The notes: generated from the sequence alone by a model not told the origin. A DNA stretch of 64,000 nucleotides from Cytobacillus sp. S13-E01 (GCF_029193815.1 NZ_JARFVC010000001.1:310001-374000); one strand, 5' to 3'; numbered from the stretch's first letter, positions 1 through 9,298 are shown. Program-made: numbers and translations.

Positions 1-20
1 AGGAGTTAGAGATCACGAAA

Positions 21-842
21 ATGGAAACATTACAATTCGTTGAAGAACAGAGCTTTAAAGAGTTTTTGTATTTAAATAAAGAAACGTTTGATACTCTTTT
101 AAAGAACAGATCAAAAACGATCCTTGCAGAAATTCAAGATTCTCCTATAACCGAAGATAATTTATATGAAATTGCCATCCATATTGTTAGTTACTTGGAC
201 CAAGATTCTGAACATGAATTAATTGTACTTGCGAAAGAACAGGGTGTAACATGGGCTAAAAATGATTTACCAGCGATTATAAAACTGGAATGGTTCCAAA
301 GCTTACGAAGTCTTTATTGGGATTTCATGTATAACTACTTTCAAAATAATAATAACAAAATTGATGATTTCTTCTCGCTTGAGAAGAAAACAAATTACTA
401 TTTAGACACCTTTTTAAATCATTACATAATTAGTTATAACGACTATAAAAACAAACTATTTCATTCACAAAGAGAAGTCATTGAAGAGCTTTCTGTTCCG
501 ATTATTCCACTAACAAACAATATTGCGATATTACCGATTGTTGGAACAATGGATACATACCGTGCAAAAAAGCTTCAAGAGAAAACATTACGGGAAATTG
601 AAAAAAATAAATTCAAAAAAATAATAATTGATTTATCAGGAGTTGCTTATTTAGATACAGCTGTTGTAGCTCATATGTTTAAAATCATCGATGGATTTAG
701 ATTATTAGGTTGTAATGCAGTCGTAACCGGCATCCGCTCTGAGGTTGCAAATACTATGATTGAGCTTGGAGTAGCTTTAAATGATAAAGTTGAAACAAGA
801 GCAGATCTACAACAAGCATTAGAAGATTTCAAGATTTTGTAA
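21..842 (+). CDS. RsbR-type STAS-domain protein (stressosome co-antagonist-like)
   Basis: 273 residues. The C-terminal ~115 residues form a STAS domain: a beta-strand with IAILPIVG near 168-175, then DLSGVAYLDT (204-213) and GIRSEVANT (237-245). In RsbR proteins the phosphorylated threonines lie at the positions matching T213 and T245. The N-terminal ~150 residues are helical and resemble the non-haem globin sensor fold of RsbR paralogues; no haem ligand is evident to me. RsbR proteins sit in the stressosome with RsbS and RsbT and set sigma-B activity. No rsbS, rsbT or sigB lies in the window, so this is probably a solitary paralogue of the RsbRB/RC/RD kind. An AGGAG at the very left edge is 15 nt upstream of the ATG. 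Family call is firm; exact paralogue is not known. Confidence 0.82.
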   Translation: METLQFVEEQSFKEFLYLNKETFDTLLKNRSKTILAEIQDSPITEDNLYEIAIHIVSYLDQDSEHELIVLAKEQGVTWAKNDLPAIIKLEWFQSLRSLYWDFMYNYFQNNNNKIDDFFSLEKKTNYYLDTFLNHYIISYNDYKNKLFHSQREVIEELSVPIIPLTNNIAILPIVGTMDTYRAKKLQEKTLREIEKNKFKKIIIDLSGVAYLDTAVVAHMFKIIDGFRLLGCNAVVTGIRSEVANTMIELGVALNDKVETRADLQQALEDFKIL

Positions 843-973
843 ATTGGTTTATTGCCCCTTTGAAATGGGGAAAAATTTATTTAATAGAATGTTGGTCGTT
901 CCTTAGGGGAAGACCTTTTCTATTTGAAGACCATGGTTGAGAGTATATACAAATATCTTATGAATATAGTAAA

Positions 974-982
974 TGATATAAT
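974..982 (+). promoter_or_regulatory. Extended -10 promoter, probably for ykuE
   Basis: TGATATAAT is an extended -10 (TG-N-TATAAT) 38 nt upstream of the ykuE start. No good -35 sits at the usual distance, which is common for extended -10 promoters. Confidence 0.45.
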
Positions 983-1020
983 ATAGTTAATTATAGAAAA
1001 TAAGATAGGTTGGTTCTTTT

Positions 1021-1881
1021 ATGACTAAAAAATATTCACGTCGGACATTTTTAAAACGAATCGTCTCTACAATTACAGCAACTCTTTTAACTACAACCAT
1101 AGGGTTTGTATATGCTAGGCATATTGAACCAAAACGAATAACTATTTCTAGACACGTATTAAAACATCCTCTAATTCCACATTCCTTTAAAGACATAAAA
1201 GTGGTCCAATTTAGTGATACACATATTGGCCATTTCCTTGACCTAGAACATTTATCAAAAATAATTGAAAAAATTAATGAATTGGGCCCTGATATTGTGT
1301 TGTTTACTGGAGACTTACTTGATGAGCCAAATAAGTATCCGTTTTCAGCTGCCGTGCCACCTATTCTATCCCGTCTTAAAGCTCCATTAGGAAAGTATTG
1401 CATTTATGGTAATCATGATCATGGAGGATATGGATCTGACATTTATAAGAGTATTATGGAACAAAGTGGATTCACAGTAATGCTAAATAGTTCTACGAGG
1501 ATCTCTATCAAGGGAGCTGATATTGCAATTGCAGGTCTTGACGATGTGATGCTAGGTAAACCGGACTATTCCCATACGTTTAAGGATATTTCACAAGATA
1601 CCTTGTACACTATTCTGCTTGTCCATGAACCTGATGTGGCACCACAATCTTCCTCTTTCGGAGCACATGTACAGCTCTCAGGTCATAGTCATGGTGGACA
1701 AATACAACTTCCCTTTGTTGGACCAATTGTCACACCGCCACTTGGAACTGATTATTATGAAGGAGTTCATACAATCGGAGCCACAACCCTATATGTAAAC
1801 AAAGGGCTAGGTACAACAAGGCTACCATTTCGTTTTTTAGCACCACCAGAAATATCAGTTTATAAATTCCAACCTGATTAA
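1021..1881 (+). CDS. ykuE: Tat-exported metallophosphoesterase, YkuE-like
   Basis: 286 residues. The N-terminus has a twin-arginine signal (SRRTFLK, R7-R8) followed by a hydrophobic stretch to about residue 30, so the product should be exported folded by the Tat system, as known for B. subtilis YkuE. Calcineurin-like metal-binding motifs are all present: DTH (66-68), GDLLDE (97-102), GNHDHGG (130-136), VHEPD (201-205) and GHSHGG (221-226). The family hydrolyses phosphoesters with a dinuclear metal site in the cell wall or extracellular space. In B. subtilis ykuE lies near ykyB, cheV, patA and kinA, and homologues of all of these are in this window. Confidence 0.9.
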   Translation: MTKKYSRRTFLKRIVSTITATLLTTTIGFVYARHIEPKRITISRHVLKHPLIPHSFKDIKVVQFSDTHIGHFLDLEHLSKIIEKINELGPDIVLFTGDLLDEPNKYPFSAAVPPILSRLKAPLGKYCIYGNHDHGGYGSDIYKSIMEQSGFTVMLNSSTRISIKGADIAIAGLDDVMLGKPDYSHTFKDISQDTLYTILLVHEPDVAPQSSSFGAHVQLSGHSHGGQIQLPFVGPIVTPPLGTDYYEGVHTIGATTLYVNKGLGTTRLPFRFLAPPEISVYKFQPD

Positions 1882-1983
1882 TTTAGCTGGTTATTTTTAA
1901 TAGCATTCGTAAAAATCGAACTAAAAACAGAGTTCATACTTCATATATTCTAGGATTAGCTACCCAAGTACTTTGGATAAAAA

Positions 1984-2018
1984 ACAGGTGAGAGCTGTAA
2001 ATGGTCACCTGTTCTTTT
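1984..2018. terminator. Bidirectional terminator between ykuE and the GGDEF-EAL gene
   Basis: Perfect 8-bp stem ACAGGTGA / TCACCTGT (1984-1991 with 2005-2012). T-rich tracts follow on both strands, as expected between convergent genes. Confidence 0.8.
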
Positions 2019-4122
2019 AGTATCTATCTAAATAATGCTCTTCAATCGCTTGCTCACAAACAGGCTTGCTAAAAAAGTATCCTTGTGCTTTATCACATTT
2101 CATTATTTTTAAAAATTCCAGCTGCTTCGCTTCTTCAACACCTTCAGCTACGACAGATAAACCTAGGCTTTGTGCCAAATGGATAATAGTAGTGGTAATT
2201 GCCATATCCTTCCTATCTACTAATACATCTTTGATAAAGGATTGATCAATCTTTAAGGTATCAATAGGAAAATGCTTTAAATAGTTTAAAGAAGAAAATC
2301 CTGTACCAAAATCATCAACAGCCACCTGAACACCTAGTTCCTTTAATCGATTCAAAATGAGTATTGCTTCCCTAGAATCCTGAATTGCTCCTTCTGTAAT
2401 CTCAAATTCTAGACTTTTGGGGTCAATGTTGTTTTCTGCTATAGCTTTTTGAATATATTCGACCAAGCATGGTTGTTGAAACTGTTTAGGAGAAAGGTTA
2501 ATTGCTACAGTAACAGACCTGTATCCATTATCTTGCCATTGCCTTAGCTTTTTACATACTGTATTTATAACCCATTCACCAATTGGTAGAATTAGCCCGA
2601 TCTCTTCGGCAAGTGGGATAAAATTAGCTGGGGATATGAACCCAAGTTCTGGATGATTCCACCTTATCAACGCTTCAAAGCTTGTCACTTCCCCTGTCAA
2701 TACATCAACTTGGGGCTGATAATAGAGAATTAACTCATAACGATCTATCGCTTTTCTTAAACCTGTTTCAAGCAACATCGTTTGCGAAGTACTTTTTTGC
2801 ATATCAGTACTATAATATTGATAGTGTCCTTTTCCACGTTCTTTTACACGATATAAAGCAGTGTCTGCATTCTTAATTAATGTTTCTCCATCTTCTCCAT
2901 CATTCGGAAATGTACTTATACCTATGCTTGTCGATATGAAATACTCATGTGTGCCGAATAAAAATGGTTTTTGAATCGACGTTAAAATCTCCTCTGCAAT
3001 TCGACTCGAATTTGTTTTGTTCGTATTCTGCAATATAACTACAAATTCGTCTCCACCCTGGCGGTAAACAGAATAACCCTCTCCATCGATGTTCAGTAGT
3101 CGTTCTGCCACTTCTTTTAATAAGACATCACCAACATTGTGCCCTAAGGTGTCATTCAAAGATTTAAATCTATCTAAATCAATATACATAACAGCTAGTT
3201 GCTCTTCAAATTTTTTGGCAATTGAAATAAAATTTACTAAGTTTTCTTTTAAGGCACTTCTGTTTGGTAGTGCGGTTAACTGGTCATGAAATGCCATATA
3301 TTTCATCATTTTTTCATAGCTAGACTGTTCCGTAATATCTTTCAAAATTACAAAAATACCTGTAATCTCAGTATTTACTACAATTGGTATCATCTTCAGA
3401 TGGACCAAAATTGTCGTTGCGTTTCTATGTTTGATTCGACAGCCAACAAACTCTCTAGCGTTTCCTAGTAAAGTTTCCTGAAAATGAATAGAAAATGTTG
3501 CAACGTCTCGATCATCTAGCAGATTAACTATTGTACAATTGTTTAATTGTTTTTCTCGGTATCCCATTATTTTGAAAGTAGCCGGATTTGCGTGAAGAAG
3601 CTTTCCATTTAAATCTAGGGAAAATACTACGTCCAAATTATGATCAACTAGAGACTTATAGCGTTCCGTACTTTCAATTAGTTTTCTTTTTTCAATCATC
3701 CGATCCGTTATATCACGAGTAATACTAACGACATAGCAAATTACGCTATCCTCATTATAAATAGGTGTTAATATCGATTCTCCATATGCTTCGTTTCCAT
3801 CAAGAAGTATGATCTTATCTTGAAAGGAAACAACACTTCGTTTTCTGATAACACGTTCATAGTGCTCTTGAATATGAGTGGATATATCTTTTGGTAAGAC
3901 TTCCTGTAACGTTTTATCAATATAATCAGGTGTTAACCTTGCTTGTTTTAATGCATTCTCGTTTGCAAACATATAACGAAATGTTGTTGGGTTATCAACT
4001 TTCATAATATATATTAGATCTTCGATATGTTTAAGAATAATTTGAAAAATATCATTTTCCATTTTTTTATTGTTGGTGATATTTATAAAATTTCCATTCA
4101 TATTTCCCTTACGTTTTCCCAT
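2017..4122 (-). CDS. Cytoplasmic PAS-PAS-GGDEF-EAL cyclic-di-GMP enzyme
   Basis: 701 residues from the chosen start. Two PAS domains (about 25-140 and 152-265) precede a GGDEF domain with an intact RxGGDEF site (GGDEF at 356-360) and an EAL domain (EAL at 483-485). The EAL domain keeps the NLSP, ITEGA, DDFGTG and KIDQSF motifs that hold its metals and substrate. No RxxD inhibitory site is visible five residues before GGDEF. Both cyclase and phosphodiesterase activity look possible; which dominates cannot be read from sequence. No membrane segment is seen. An ATG 18 nt further upstream lacks a ribosome site, while AGAGG lies 8 nt before the ATG at 4122. It is divergent from the HD-GYP gene. 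Confidence 0.88.
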   Translation of the reverse strand: MGKRKGNMNGNFINITNNKKMENDIFQIILKHIEDLIYIMKVDNPTTFRYMFANENALKQARLTPDYIDKTLQEVLPKDISTHIQEHYERVIRKRSVVSFQDKIILLDGNEAYGESILTPIYNEDSVICYVVSITRDITDRMIEKRKLIESTERYKSLVDHNLDVVFSLDLNGKLLHANPATFKIMGYREKQLNNCTIVNLLDDRDVATFSIHFQETLLGNAREFVGCRIKHRNATTILVHLKMIPIVVNTEITGIFVILKDITEQSSYEKMMKYMAFHDQLTALPNRSALKENLVNFISIAKKFEEQLAVMYIDLDRFKSLNDTLGHNVGDVLLKEVAERLLNIDGEGYSVYRQGGDEFVVILQNTNKTNSSRIAEEILTSIQKPFLFGTHEYFISTSIGISTFPNDGEDGETLIKNADTALYRVKERGKGHYQYYSTDMQKSTSQTMLLETGLRKAIDRYELILYYQPQVDVLTGEVTSFEALIRWNHPELGFISPANFIPLAEEIGLILPIGEWVINTVCKKLRQWQDNGYRSVTVAINLSPKQFQQPCLVEYIQKAIAENNIDPKSLEFEITEGAIQDSREAILILNRLKELGVQVAVDDFGTGFSSLNYLKHFPIDTLKIDQSFIKDVLVDRKDMAITTTIIHLAQSLGLSVVAEGVEEAKQLEFLKIMKCDKAQGYFFSKPVCEQAIEEHYLDRY

Positions 4123-4204
4123 TTTACCATCCTCTATCATGGTTCATTTTAATATTGCTATTCTTTCAATTCTACATAAAGTGACAAAATCCTTCAAGAA
4201 AGGG

Positions 4205-4290
4205 ATTACATTATAAGGAAACTCGCCGAATGGCGTGCCCAAAGGGCGAAGACAAAGGCGTAGTTGCACTTACATCTTTGGATTACATTT
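4205..4290 (+). repeat. Family B intergenic repeat, copy 1
   Basis: Contains AACTCGCCGAATGGCG followed by GCCCAAAGGGC and GTAGTTGCACTTA. The same arrangement recurs, in inverse orientation, at 34010-34109 and, in shortened form, at 42661-42740. It can form two small stem-loops. It fills most of the 288-nt gap between the divergent cyclic-di-GMP genes. Confidence 0.7.
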
Positions 4291-4410
4291 TTTACATGAT
4301 AAGAGGAAATGCCACAAAACATGTAACTTTCCTCCCCCATTAGGTACTTTTATAGTATAATAATCCTTAGTTTAGAATAAAAGAATCATGTTTTCGAAAG
4401 AGGTTTCAAC

Positions 4411-5928
4411 ATGTCCACATATCGCACGTTTGTAAAACAGTCTATTTTAAATTATCTGATAGGATCGGTTGTTGCTGTAGTTGGTGTTGGTGGTATGTTC
4501 ATCTTTTCAACGCTGCAAATAACAAAAACTGAATTGATATACTTAACTTTTATTTTATTTAGCTCTTTGATTATCATGTGTGTGGCAGAACTGCTAATGT
4601 TCAAAAAGCATCTTAAACCAATTAAGCAGGCATTTTCTAAAGATTACCCAACACTTGATGACATTCAACAAGCTTATCTACAAACACATCGATTCCCTAT
4701 CCTGACCGTTAAACGTATATTTGGACCACATTTGTTTGGGATTTCACTTCCGTCCGTCATTATGACTATTTTACTTATTGAATATAACTTGCTCTCTTTT
4801 CCGTATCGTTATGTCCTATTTGCAATTATTGGTGCTGGACTTATTGCAGGTATGCATGGTCTAATTGAATTCTTTTTAACCACTAAAGCAATAAAAATAG
4901 CTTTAAATCAACTTAGAAAAATGGCGAAAATGCAATATAATGCTGATATCTCACTGAACGGACAAGTTCTAGTATCGATTCAACAAAAGTTCCAATTAAG
5001 TGCATTGTTTATCAGTGTGTTTCCAATATTATTATTTAGTCTTGCATCACAGATTCGCCTTCAGGAGGTTTCTGAAAATCAATTAACATCATACTGGAGT
5101 TGGGCAATCGTAATATTATTAGTTTCCACTTTTTGCGCTACATACGGGGCTTACCTTTTATTTAAGGATATTTCTCAGCCAATTGACCAATTACAAGCTA
5201 GTATGAGAAACATTGAAAGAGGAGAATTCACATTTTCTAATGACATCTATTCTGATGAATTTTCGCGAGTTATAACAGGATTCAATATGATGGTACAAGG
5301 ACTTAAAGAACGCGATAACATGAACCAACAGCTCCTAAATAGTTTTTACACAACGCTTGCAATGACCTTAGATGCACGTGATCCATATACCGCCGGTCAT
5401 TCCATCAGGGTAGCAAATTACTCTGTAAGAATTGCTGAAGGAGCATCACTTTCTGTTGCTGAGATAGACTTACTTAAAAAATCTGCACTTCTTCATGACA
5501 TCGGAAAAATTGGTGTACGAGATAATGTGTTACTAAAGGATGACAAGCTAACTGAAGATGAATTTGCACAAATAAAAAGACATCCTGAAATCGGTGCAAC
5601 TATACTATTGCAAATTCAGCCTTCTGAAGCAATGGAGCCATTGATTCCTGGTGTAAAGTATCACCACGAACGTTATGATGGTAATGGATACCCACATGGA
5701 CTAAAAGGTGAAGAAATTCCAGTATTCGGAAGGATTATGGCAGTTGCTGACGCATTTGATGCGATGACCTCTGATCGTCCATATCGTAAGGGTATGCCGA
5801 TTGATAAAGCCTTAACCATCCTTGAACATGGAAAAGGTACTCAGTGGGATCCGTATTATGCAGACTTATTTATTAAGTTGATCAGAACTGAGGGCGTAAA
5901 TAAAGAAACTATTAAAGCAACTAGTTAA
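4411..5928 (+). CDS. Membrane HD-GYP cyclic-di-GMP phosphodiesterase with HAMP domain
   Basis: 505 residues. About six membrane segments occupy residues 15-250 (near 15-35, 40-62, 110-130, 135-155, 195-217 and 230-250), followed by a HAMP linker (about 250-300) and an HD-GYP domain. Catalytic features are intact: LLHDIGKIG (HD at 362-363), H391 region KRHPEIG, and HHERYDGNGYP (418-428) carrying the GYP signature. HD-GYP enzymes hydrolyse cyclic-di-GMP to pGpG or GMP. The N-terminal membrane sensor is not a family I can name. It is divergent from the GGDEF-EAL gene, so the pair may tune the same local pool. AGAGG lies 7-8 nt before the ATG. Confidence 0.9.
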   Translation: MSTYRTFVKQSILNYLIGSVVAVVGVGGMFIFSTLQITKTELIYLTFILFSSLIIMCVAELLMFKKHLKPIKQAFSKDYPTLDDIQQAYLQTHRFPILTVKRIFGPHLFGISLPSVIMTILLIEYNLLSFPYRYVLFAIIGAGLIAGMHGLIEFFLTTKAIKIALNQLRKMAKMQYNADISLNGQVLVSIQQKFQLSALFISVFPILLFSLASQIRLQEVSENQLTSYWSWAIVILLVSTFCATYGAYLLFKDISQPIDQLQASMRNIERGEFTFSNDIYSDEFSRVITGFNMMVQGLKERDNMNQQLLNSFYTTLAMTLDARDPYTAGHSIRVANYSVRIAEGASLSVAEIDLLKKSALLHDIGKIGVRDNVLLKDDKLTEDEFAQIKRHPEIGATILLQIQPSEAMEPLIPGVKYHHERYDGNGYPHGLKGEEIPVFGRIMAVADAFDAMTSDRPYRKGMPIDKALTILEHGKGTQWDPYYADLFIKLIRTEGVNKETIKATS

Positions 5929-5948
5929 CCTAGTTGCTTCGTTTTTTA
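5917..5948 (+). terminator. Terminator of the HD-GYP gene
   Basis: Stem GCAACTAG / CTAGTTGC (5917-5924 with 5930-5937) with a T-rich tail. The stop codon lies inside the hairpin loop. Confidence 0.8.
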
Positions 5949-6052
5949 CAATTGTATTCCTCTTTTAGCGAGCTGTTTTTAATAATTTTTCCAATGTGAA
6001 TTTGCAAAAGTCAAAAAGGTCAGTATAATGGTATGTAGAAAGGAGAGAAAAA

Positions 6053-6523
6053 ATGAATACCCAGCAAAACCAAGCTCCAATAAAACCAACCGTCGAAAAC
6101 CTCGCACGGGCAATCTTCATTGTCAATCGACATGCAAAAACGGCTACTAATCCTAAATTTCTCTATTTATTAAAGAGAAAAGCATTAGAAAAACTATTAA
6201 TTGAAGGAAATGCAAAAAAAGAAGGGCTTCATTTTTCGAGAAATCCGAAAAACAGCAGACAACAATCCGATGTTTTAGTATCAGCAGGGGACTATTTCTT
6301 TCACATGCCTCCTTCCAAAGAAGACTTCGCAGAGTTACCACATCTTGGGACACTAAATCAATCTTATAGAAACCCCAAAACACATTTGTCACTCTTACAA
6401 GCCAAGAATCTCTTGCAACAATATGTAGGTATGAAAGAGGACTCACCATCACAAAATAGAAAAACTAACAATAGAAGTTACAATAAACCCGTCTTTAAAA
6501 AACTTGGTGAAAGCTATTTTTAA
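6053..6523 (+). CDS. ykyB: YkyB family protein
   Basis: 156 residues, basic and soluble, matching the Bacillus YkyB family over its whole length. Recognisable pieces are NRHAKTATNPKFLYLLKRKAL near the start, GLHFSRNP, DYFFHMPPSKEDF, LPHLGTLNQSYRNPK and the C-terminal PVFKKLGESYF. The function of the family is unknown. A very strong ribosome site AAGGAGAG precedes the ATG. In B. subtilis ykyB is next to cheV; here an HD-domain gene lies between them on the opposite strand. Confidence 0.9.
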   Translation: MNTQQNQAPIKPTVENLARAIFIVNRHAKTATNPKFLYLLKRKALEKLLIEGNAKKEGLHFSRNPKNSRQQSDVLVSAGDYFFHMPPSKEDFAELPHLGTLNQSYRNPKTHLSLLQAKNLLQQYVGMKEDSPSQNRKTNNRSYNKPVFKKLGESYF

Positions 6524-6537
6524 TTAATATAAAGAAA

Positions 6538-6567
6538 ACAGATAAGTGGCTCTTATCTGTTTTTTTT
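6538..6567. terminator. Terminator between ykyB and the convergent HD gene
   Basis: Stem ACAGATAAG / CTTATCTGT with a run of eight T residues on the plus strand. Confidence 0.88.
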
Positions 6568-6570
6568 GAT

Positions 6571-7116
6571 TTATGAAAAAAGTTCTATGGATTTCTCCCT
6601 AAGTTCATGAAAAAAAGCAGGTAGGTCTGATTCATCTATACCTGCAAGTATCGCTTTCACTAGCGCTTTATAATACCATGATTGTTTAGCATAACCTCTG
6701 TTAAAGCTTTCCCATATTCCGTCCCCATCGATACGACATGCTTCTAAAAGACTGTTGATATTATCTAATTTGTCTGCCGCTATTAGAGCTTTTATTTCAA
6801 GCGACGCACCTTCTATGCTGTCAATTGTATGTTGTTTTCGGATCTCCCATGACAAAGCTTTAGTTTCGGTATTTGACATAACCAGAACGGCGATTTTCTT
6901 GCCAAAGATCTTTTCAATTTCTTCAATCGTAGTGCTAGTATCTTCAACCACATCATGTAGATATCCTGCAGCCACCACTTCTTCTGAAAACCCGGCATCC
7001 CTAAGGGTCTGTGCTACTCCCTCTAGATGTACAAAATAAGGTTCACTAGTTAATTTTCTCTTTTGTTCTTTATGCGCATTCATTGCAAAATCCCTTGCCT
7101 TATCCACAAGACTCAC
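6571..7116 (-). CDS. HD-domain hydrolase of the RelA/SpoT-Mesh1 type
   Basis: 181 residues, a stand-alone HD domain. The pattern is that of the RelA/SpoT hydrolase fold: H30 in PYFVHLEGVA, LHDVVEDT (HD at 54-55, ED at 58-59) and a later AADKLDN. No synthetase, TGS or ACT domain follows, so it could be a small alarmone hydrolase or act on another nucleotide. The start is GTG at 7116, preceded by AAGAGGTGG at a suitable distance. It lies 34 nt downstream of cheV on the same strand and is probably co-transcribed with it. The substrate is inferred, not shown. Confidence 0.8.
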   Translation of the reverse strand: MSLVDKARDFAMNAHKEQKRKLTSEPYFVHLEGVAQTLRDAGFSEEVVAAGYLHDVVEDTSTTIEEIEKIFGKKIAVLVMSNTETKALSWEIRKQHTIDSIEGASLEIKALIAADKLDNINSLLEACRIDGDGIWESFNRGYAKQSWYYKALVKAILAGIDESDLPAFFHELREKSIELFS

Positions 7117-7150
7117 TTAACCACCTCTTTCTTTTAGTAAGAATTGTTTC

Positions 7151-8056
7151 TTAAAGAATGTGCTCATCGATTAATCTTACTAGCACCCCTATCTCGGGTT
7201 TACTTACTTGACCCTCTGCCCCCACCATTTGACCTTTGTGACGAAGGTCCTCTGTTATAAGCGATGAAAAGATAATAACAGGCAATTTTGTTAGTCGGGA
7301 GTCGCTTTTAATTCTCTTTGTTAAATGGTGTCCATCCATTTGCGGCATTTCAATATCTGTTACAATGATCTGTACATGTTCATCTATCTTTTTATCCTCA
7401 TTCACAATGGATTCAAGGTATTGCAGTGCATCTTTTCCATTTTCAAAAAATTCTAGATTGGAATACCCGGCTTCTGTTAATGTATCATTTAGTAGCTTTC
7501 GTAAAAGCGGTGAATCTTCAGCAACCACTACCTTTTTGTTTGACCTTTCTCTATTTCCTAACTTTTTTATTTGATCAACATTAATCCCTGTTTCCGGATT
7601 TATATCTACAACCATTTTCTCAAAATCTAATAGTAATAACATATCACCATTTATTTTTATGACACCAGTAATATGGCTTTGTAGGCCTTGGTAAATATTA
7701 GATGGCTTTTCTATTTTATCCCATGAAATACGATGGATTTTTGTAACACTATGTACATGGAAAACAATTTTTTGCTTGTTAAATTCAGTTACGATAAATT
7801 TATCTAATGCAGGTGTAGTAGATTTCTCAAATCCAAGCGCTGTTGCGACATTTACTACAGGAAGCACTTCGCCGCGAAGTTCTATTATACCTTCCACATT
7901 CTTATGAGAATGAGGCACCTTTGTAATGGGAACCGGAATCATTATTTCTTTTACCTTTATTACGTTTATCCCAAATTTATTGCTCCCTATGCCAAATTCA
8001 ACTACTTCAAGTTCATTTGTACCACTTTCAAGCAGAATCCCTTTTTTATCTTCCAT
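7151..8056 (-). CDS. cheV: Chemotaxis coupling and adaptation protein CheV
   Basis: 301 residues from the ATG at 8056. An N-terminal CheW-like domain (about 1-155; SGTNELEVVEFGIG, VEGIIELRGEVLPV) is followed by a receiver domain (about 175-300) with phospho-acceptor Asp in VTDIEMPQMDG (D234), acidic pair in AEDSP and Lys in VSKPEIG. CheV links receptors to CheA and takes part in adaptation. A TTG 21 nt upstream is in frame, but GGAAGGAAG lies between it and the ATG, so the ATG is the start. No other chemotaxis gene is in the window, which matches the isolated position of cheV near ykyB and patA in B. subtilis. Confidence 0.93.
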   Translation of the reverse strand: MEDKKGILLESGTNELEVVEFGIGSNKFGINVIKVKEIMIPVPITKVPHSHKNVEGIIELRGEVLPVVNVATALGFEKSTTPALDKFIVTEFNKQKIVFHVHSVTKIHRISWDKIEKPSNIYQGLQSHITGVIKINGDMLLLLDFEKMVVDINPETGINVDQIKKLGNRERSNKKVVVAEDSPLLRKLLNDTLTEAGYSNLEFFENGKDALQYLESIVNEDKKIDEHVQIIVTDIEMPQMDGHHLTKRIKSDSRLTKLPVIIFSSLITEDLRHKGQMVGAEGQVSKPEIGVLVRLIDEHIL

Positions 8057-8092
8057 TAAAATCTTCCTTCCAAACAACTATGATTTCTTTCT

Positions 8093-8121
8093 ATTATATT
8101 CGCTACAACATATTCTTTAAA
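8093..8121 (-). promoter_or_regulatory. Probable sigma-A promoter of cheV
   Basis: Read on the minus strand: TTTAAA (8116-8121), 17-nt spacer, TATAAT (8093-8098), 37 nt before the cheV start. I saw no sigma-D-type element. Confidence 0.5.
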
Positions 8122-8190
8122 GACGGTATATAAGAATAAGTGGTATATTTCGTGAACTTTGGCGAATTTCTTTACTTAATCTAAAAAAAT

Positions 8191-8218
8191 AAAGGTTGCA
8201 AAACTCTGCAACCTTTTT
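8191..8218. terminator. Terminator downstream of the DUF1906 gene
   Basis: AAAGGTTGCA / TGCAACCTTT stem with T-rich tails on both strands. It overlaps the stop of the DUF1906 gene and shields the cheV promoter from readthrough. Confidence 0.8.
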
Positions 8219-8867
8219 AATATAAATATTGTAAGACACGACTATCGGCCAAATTTGTATCAATTGGACACACGTCTGCGTCTCTTCCATATTGCCACAA
8301 CCAGACATTCCCCTTACAATTCGGTTTGGATGGTGCAAACGCAGGTGCGTTCCTTTCTTTTGTAGGTCCTGGCTCAGGTTCAGCACTCCATAAAATCGCT
8401 TGTACTGCTACTTGGTTATTCGTTGTAACAGCTTTACAATACTCTTGCGCAAATGCACCTTCTGTTGGATCATGATAAATACCAGGTCGATAACCGGTAG
8501 GATATAAAGACTCTACCCACCCCCTTATCCAAGCCTCATCAACTTCAAAAAACCTTTCAACATTAGCAAATAAGGCAATATTATTCGGTATTCCTAATCT
8601 TCTGGCATTATACACTGCATTTCTTGCAGCAATCTGCCCCTTTGAATACCCAACAGCTTCAGAGAAAACATTATAAATAGGTAATACTTTCATCCCTTTA
8701 TTCCTTATAAATGCTATTTCTTCTTTCGTTAATCCTTCAGAAACATTAGGAACATCTGTTAAATAACGCCCCCAATATCTGGGACTCCCAAAGTTTGATT
8801 TAACACAATTGAAAAGCTCATCATTTACAATGGCTGCTGAATCAACACCCCAAATATAACGCGGCAT
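8217..8867 (-). CDS. DUF1906 glycoside-hydrolase-like protein
   Basis: 216 residues, starting PRYIWGVDSA and containing PRYWGRYL, GMKVLPIYNVF, IALFANVER and GVW-like LWQYGRD near the end. This is the layout of the DUF1906 / Rv2525c-like glycoside-hydrolase-like TIM-barrel family, related to lysozyme-type GH25 folds and often linked to the cell envelope. No signal peptide is seen, so export is unclear. The substrate is unknown. It is a single-gene unit flanked by a terminator and by a family A repeat. Confidence 0.75.
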   Translation of the reverse strand: MPRYIWGVDSAAIVNDELFNCVKSNFGSPRYWGRYLTDVPNVSEGLTKEEIAFIRNKGMKVLPIYNVFSEAVGYSKGQIAARNAVYNARRLGIPNNIALFANVERFFEVDEAWIRGWVESLYPTGYRPGIYHDPTEGAFAQEYCKAVTTNNQVAVQAILWSAEPEPGPTKERNAPAFAPSKPNCKGNVWLWQYGRDADVCPIDTNLADSRVLQYLY

Positions 8868-9114
8868 ATCCTTTCACATCCCTTCAAGTACCATTCTGTA
8901 TATATGTATATGAAAGTATGACTTGTCTAAACCAACATTATTTGAAATCTTATCCGTGAATAAATAGCTGAATTGTTCCAATACTAGGATTAAGCCAAAT
9001 TAACAAATGGTAGTATATTTGATAAATTGGTTTGGTTTATGTAACATATGAGGATGGATTTTAACTAAAAATATACCACCCCTCATAAAAACCGCTAAAT
9101 AAGGTAGTAAGAAC

Positions 9115-9290
9115 AAAAGCGCAAGGCGCCCGCTTATCGGCGACAAGCATAAGACGGTTCCTTTAAGAAGGTGGTTTTTCCTTCTTAAAGGAAATGGCTT
9201 ATGGCCTCAGGTCCGATGGCGCCTGGAGCTGGACGTAGATAGACAAAGACTAGTAATACACAACCTTACAATTTTATAATTTCCTAAACA
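9115..9290 (+). repeat. Family A structured repeat, copy 1 (short form, tail 1)
   Basis: Begins AAAAGCGCAAGGCGCCCGC, has a perfect 14-bp central hairpin (9158-9171 with 9180-9193), then CGATGGCGCCTGGAGCTGGA and the tail GTAGATAGACAAAGAC ... ATAATTTCCTAAAC. The hairpin arm sequence differs from other copies but still pairs. The rest of the 8868-9347 gap has no gene that I can support. Confidence 0.85.
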
Positions 9291-9298
9291 ATCAAAAG

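Noticed and set aside
842-905. CCCC...GGGG hairpin after the STAS gene as terminator
   Set aside because: Stem of about four pairs with an imperfect extension; too weak to call.
8117-8386. 89-codon minus-strand frame overlapping the DUF1906 gene
   Set aside because: Lies in another frame of a well-supported gene and through its terminator.
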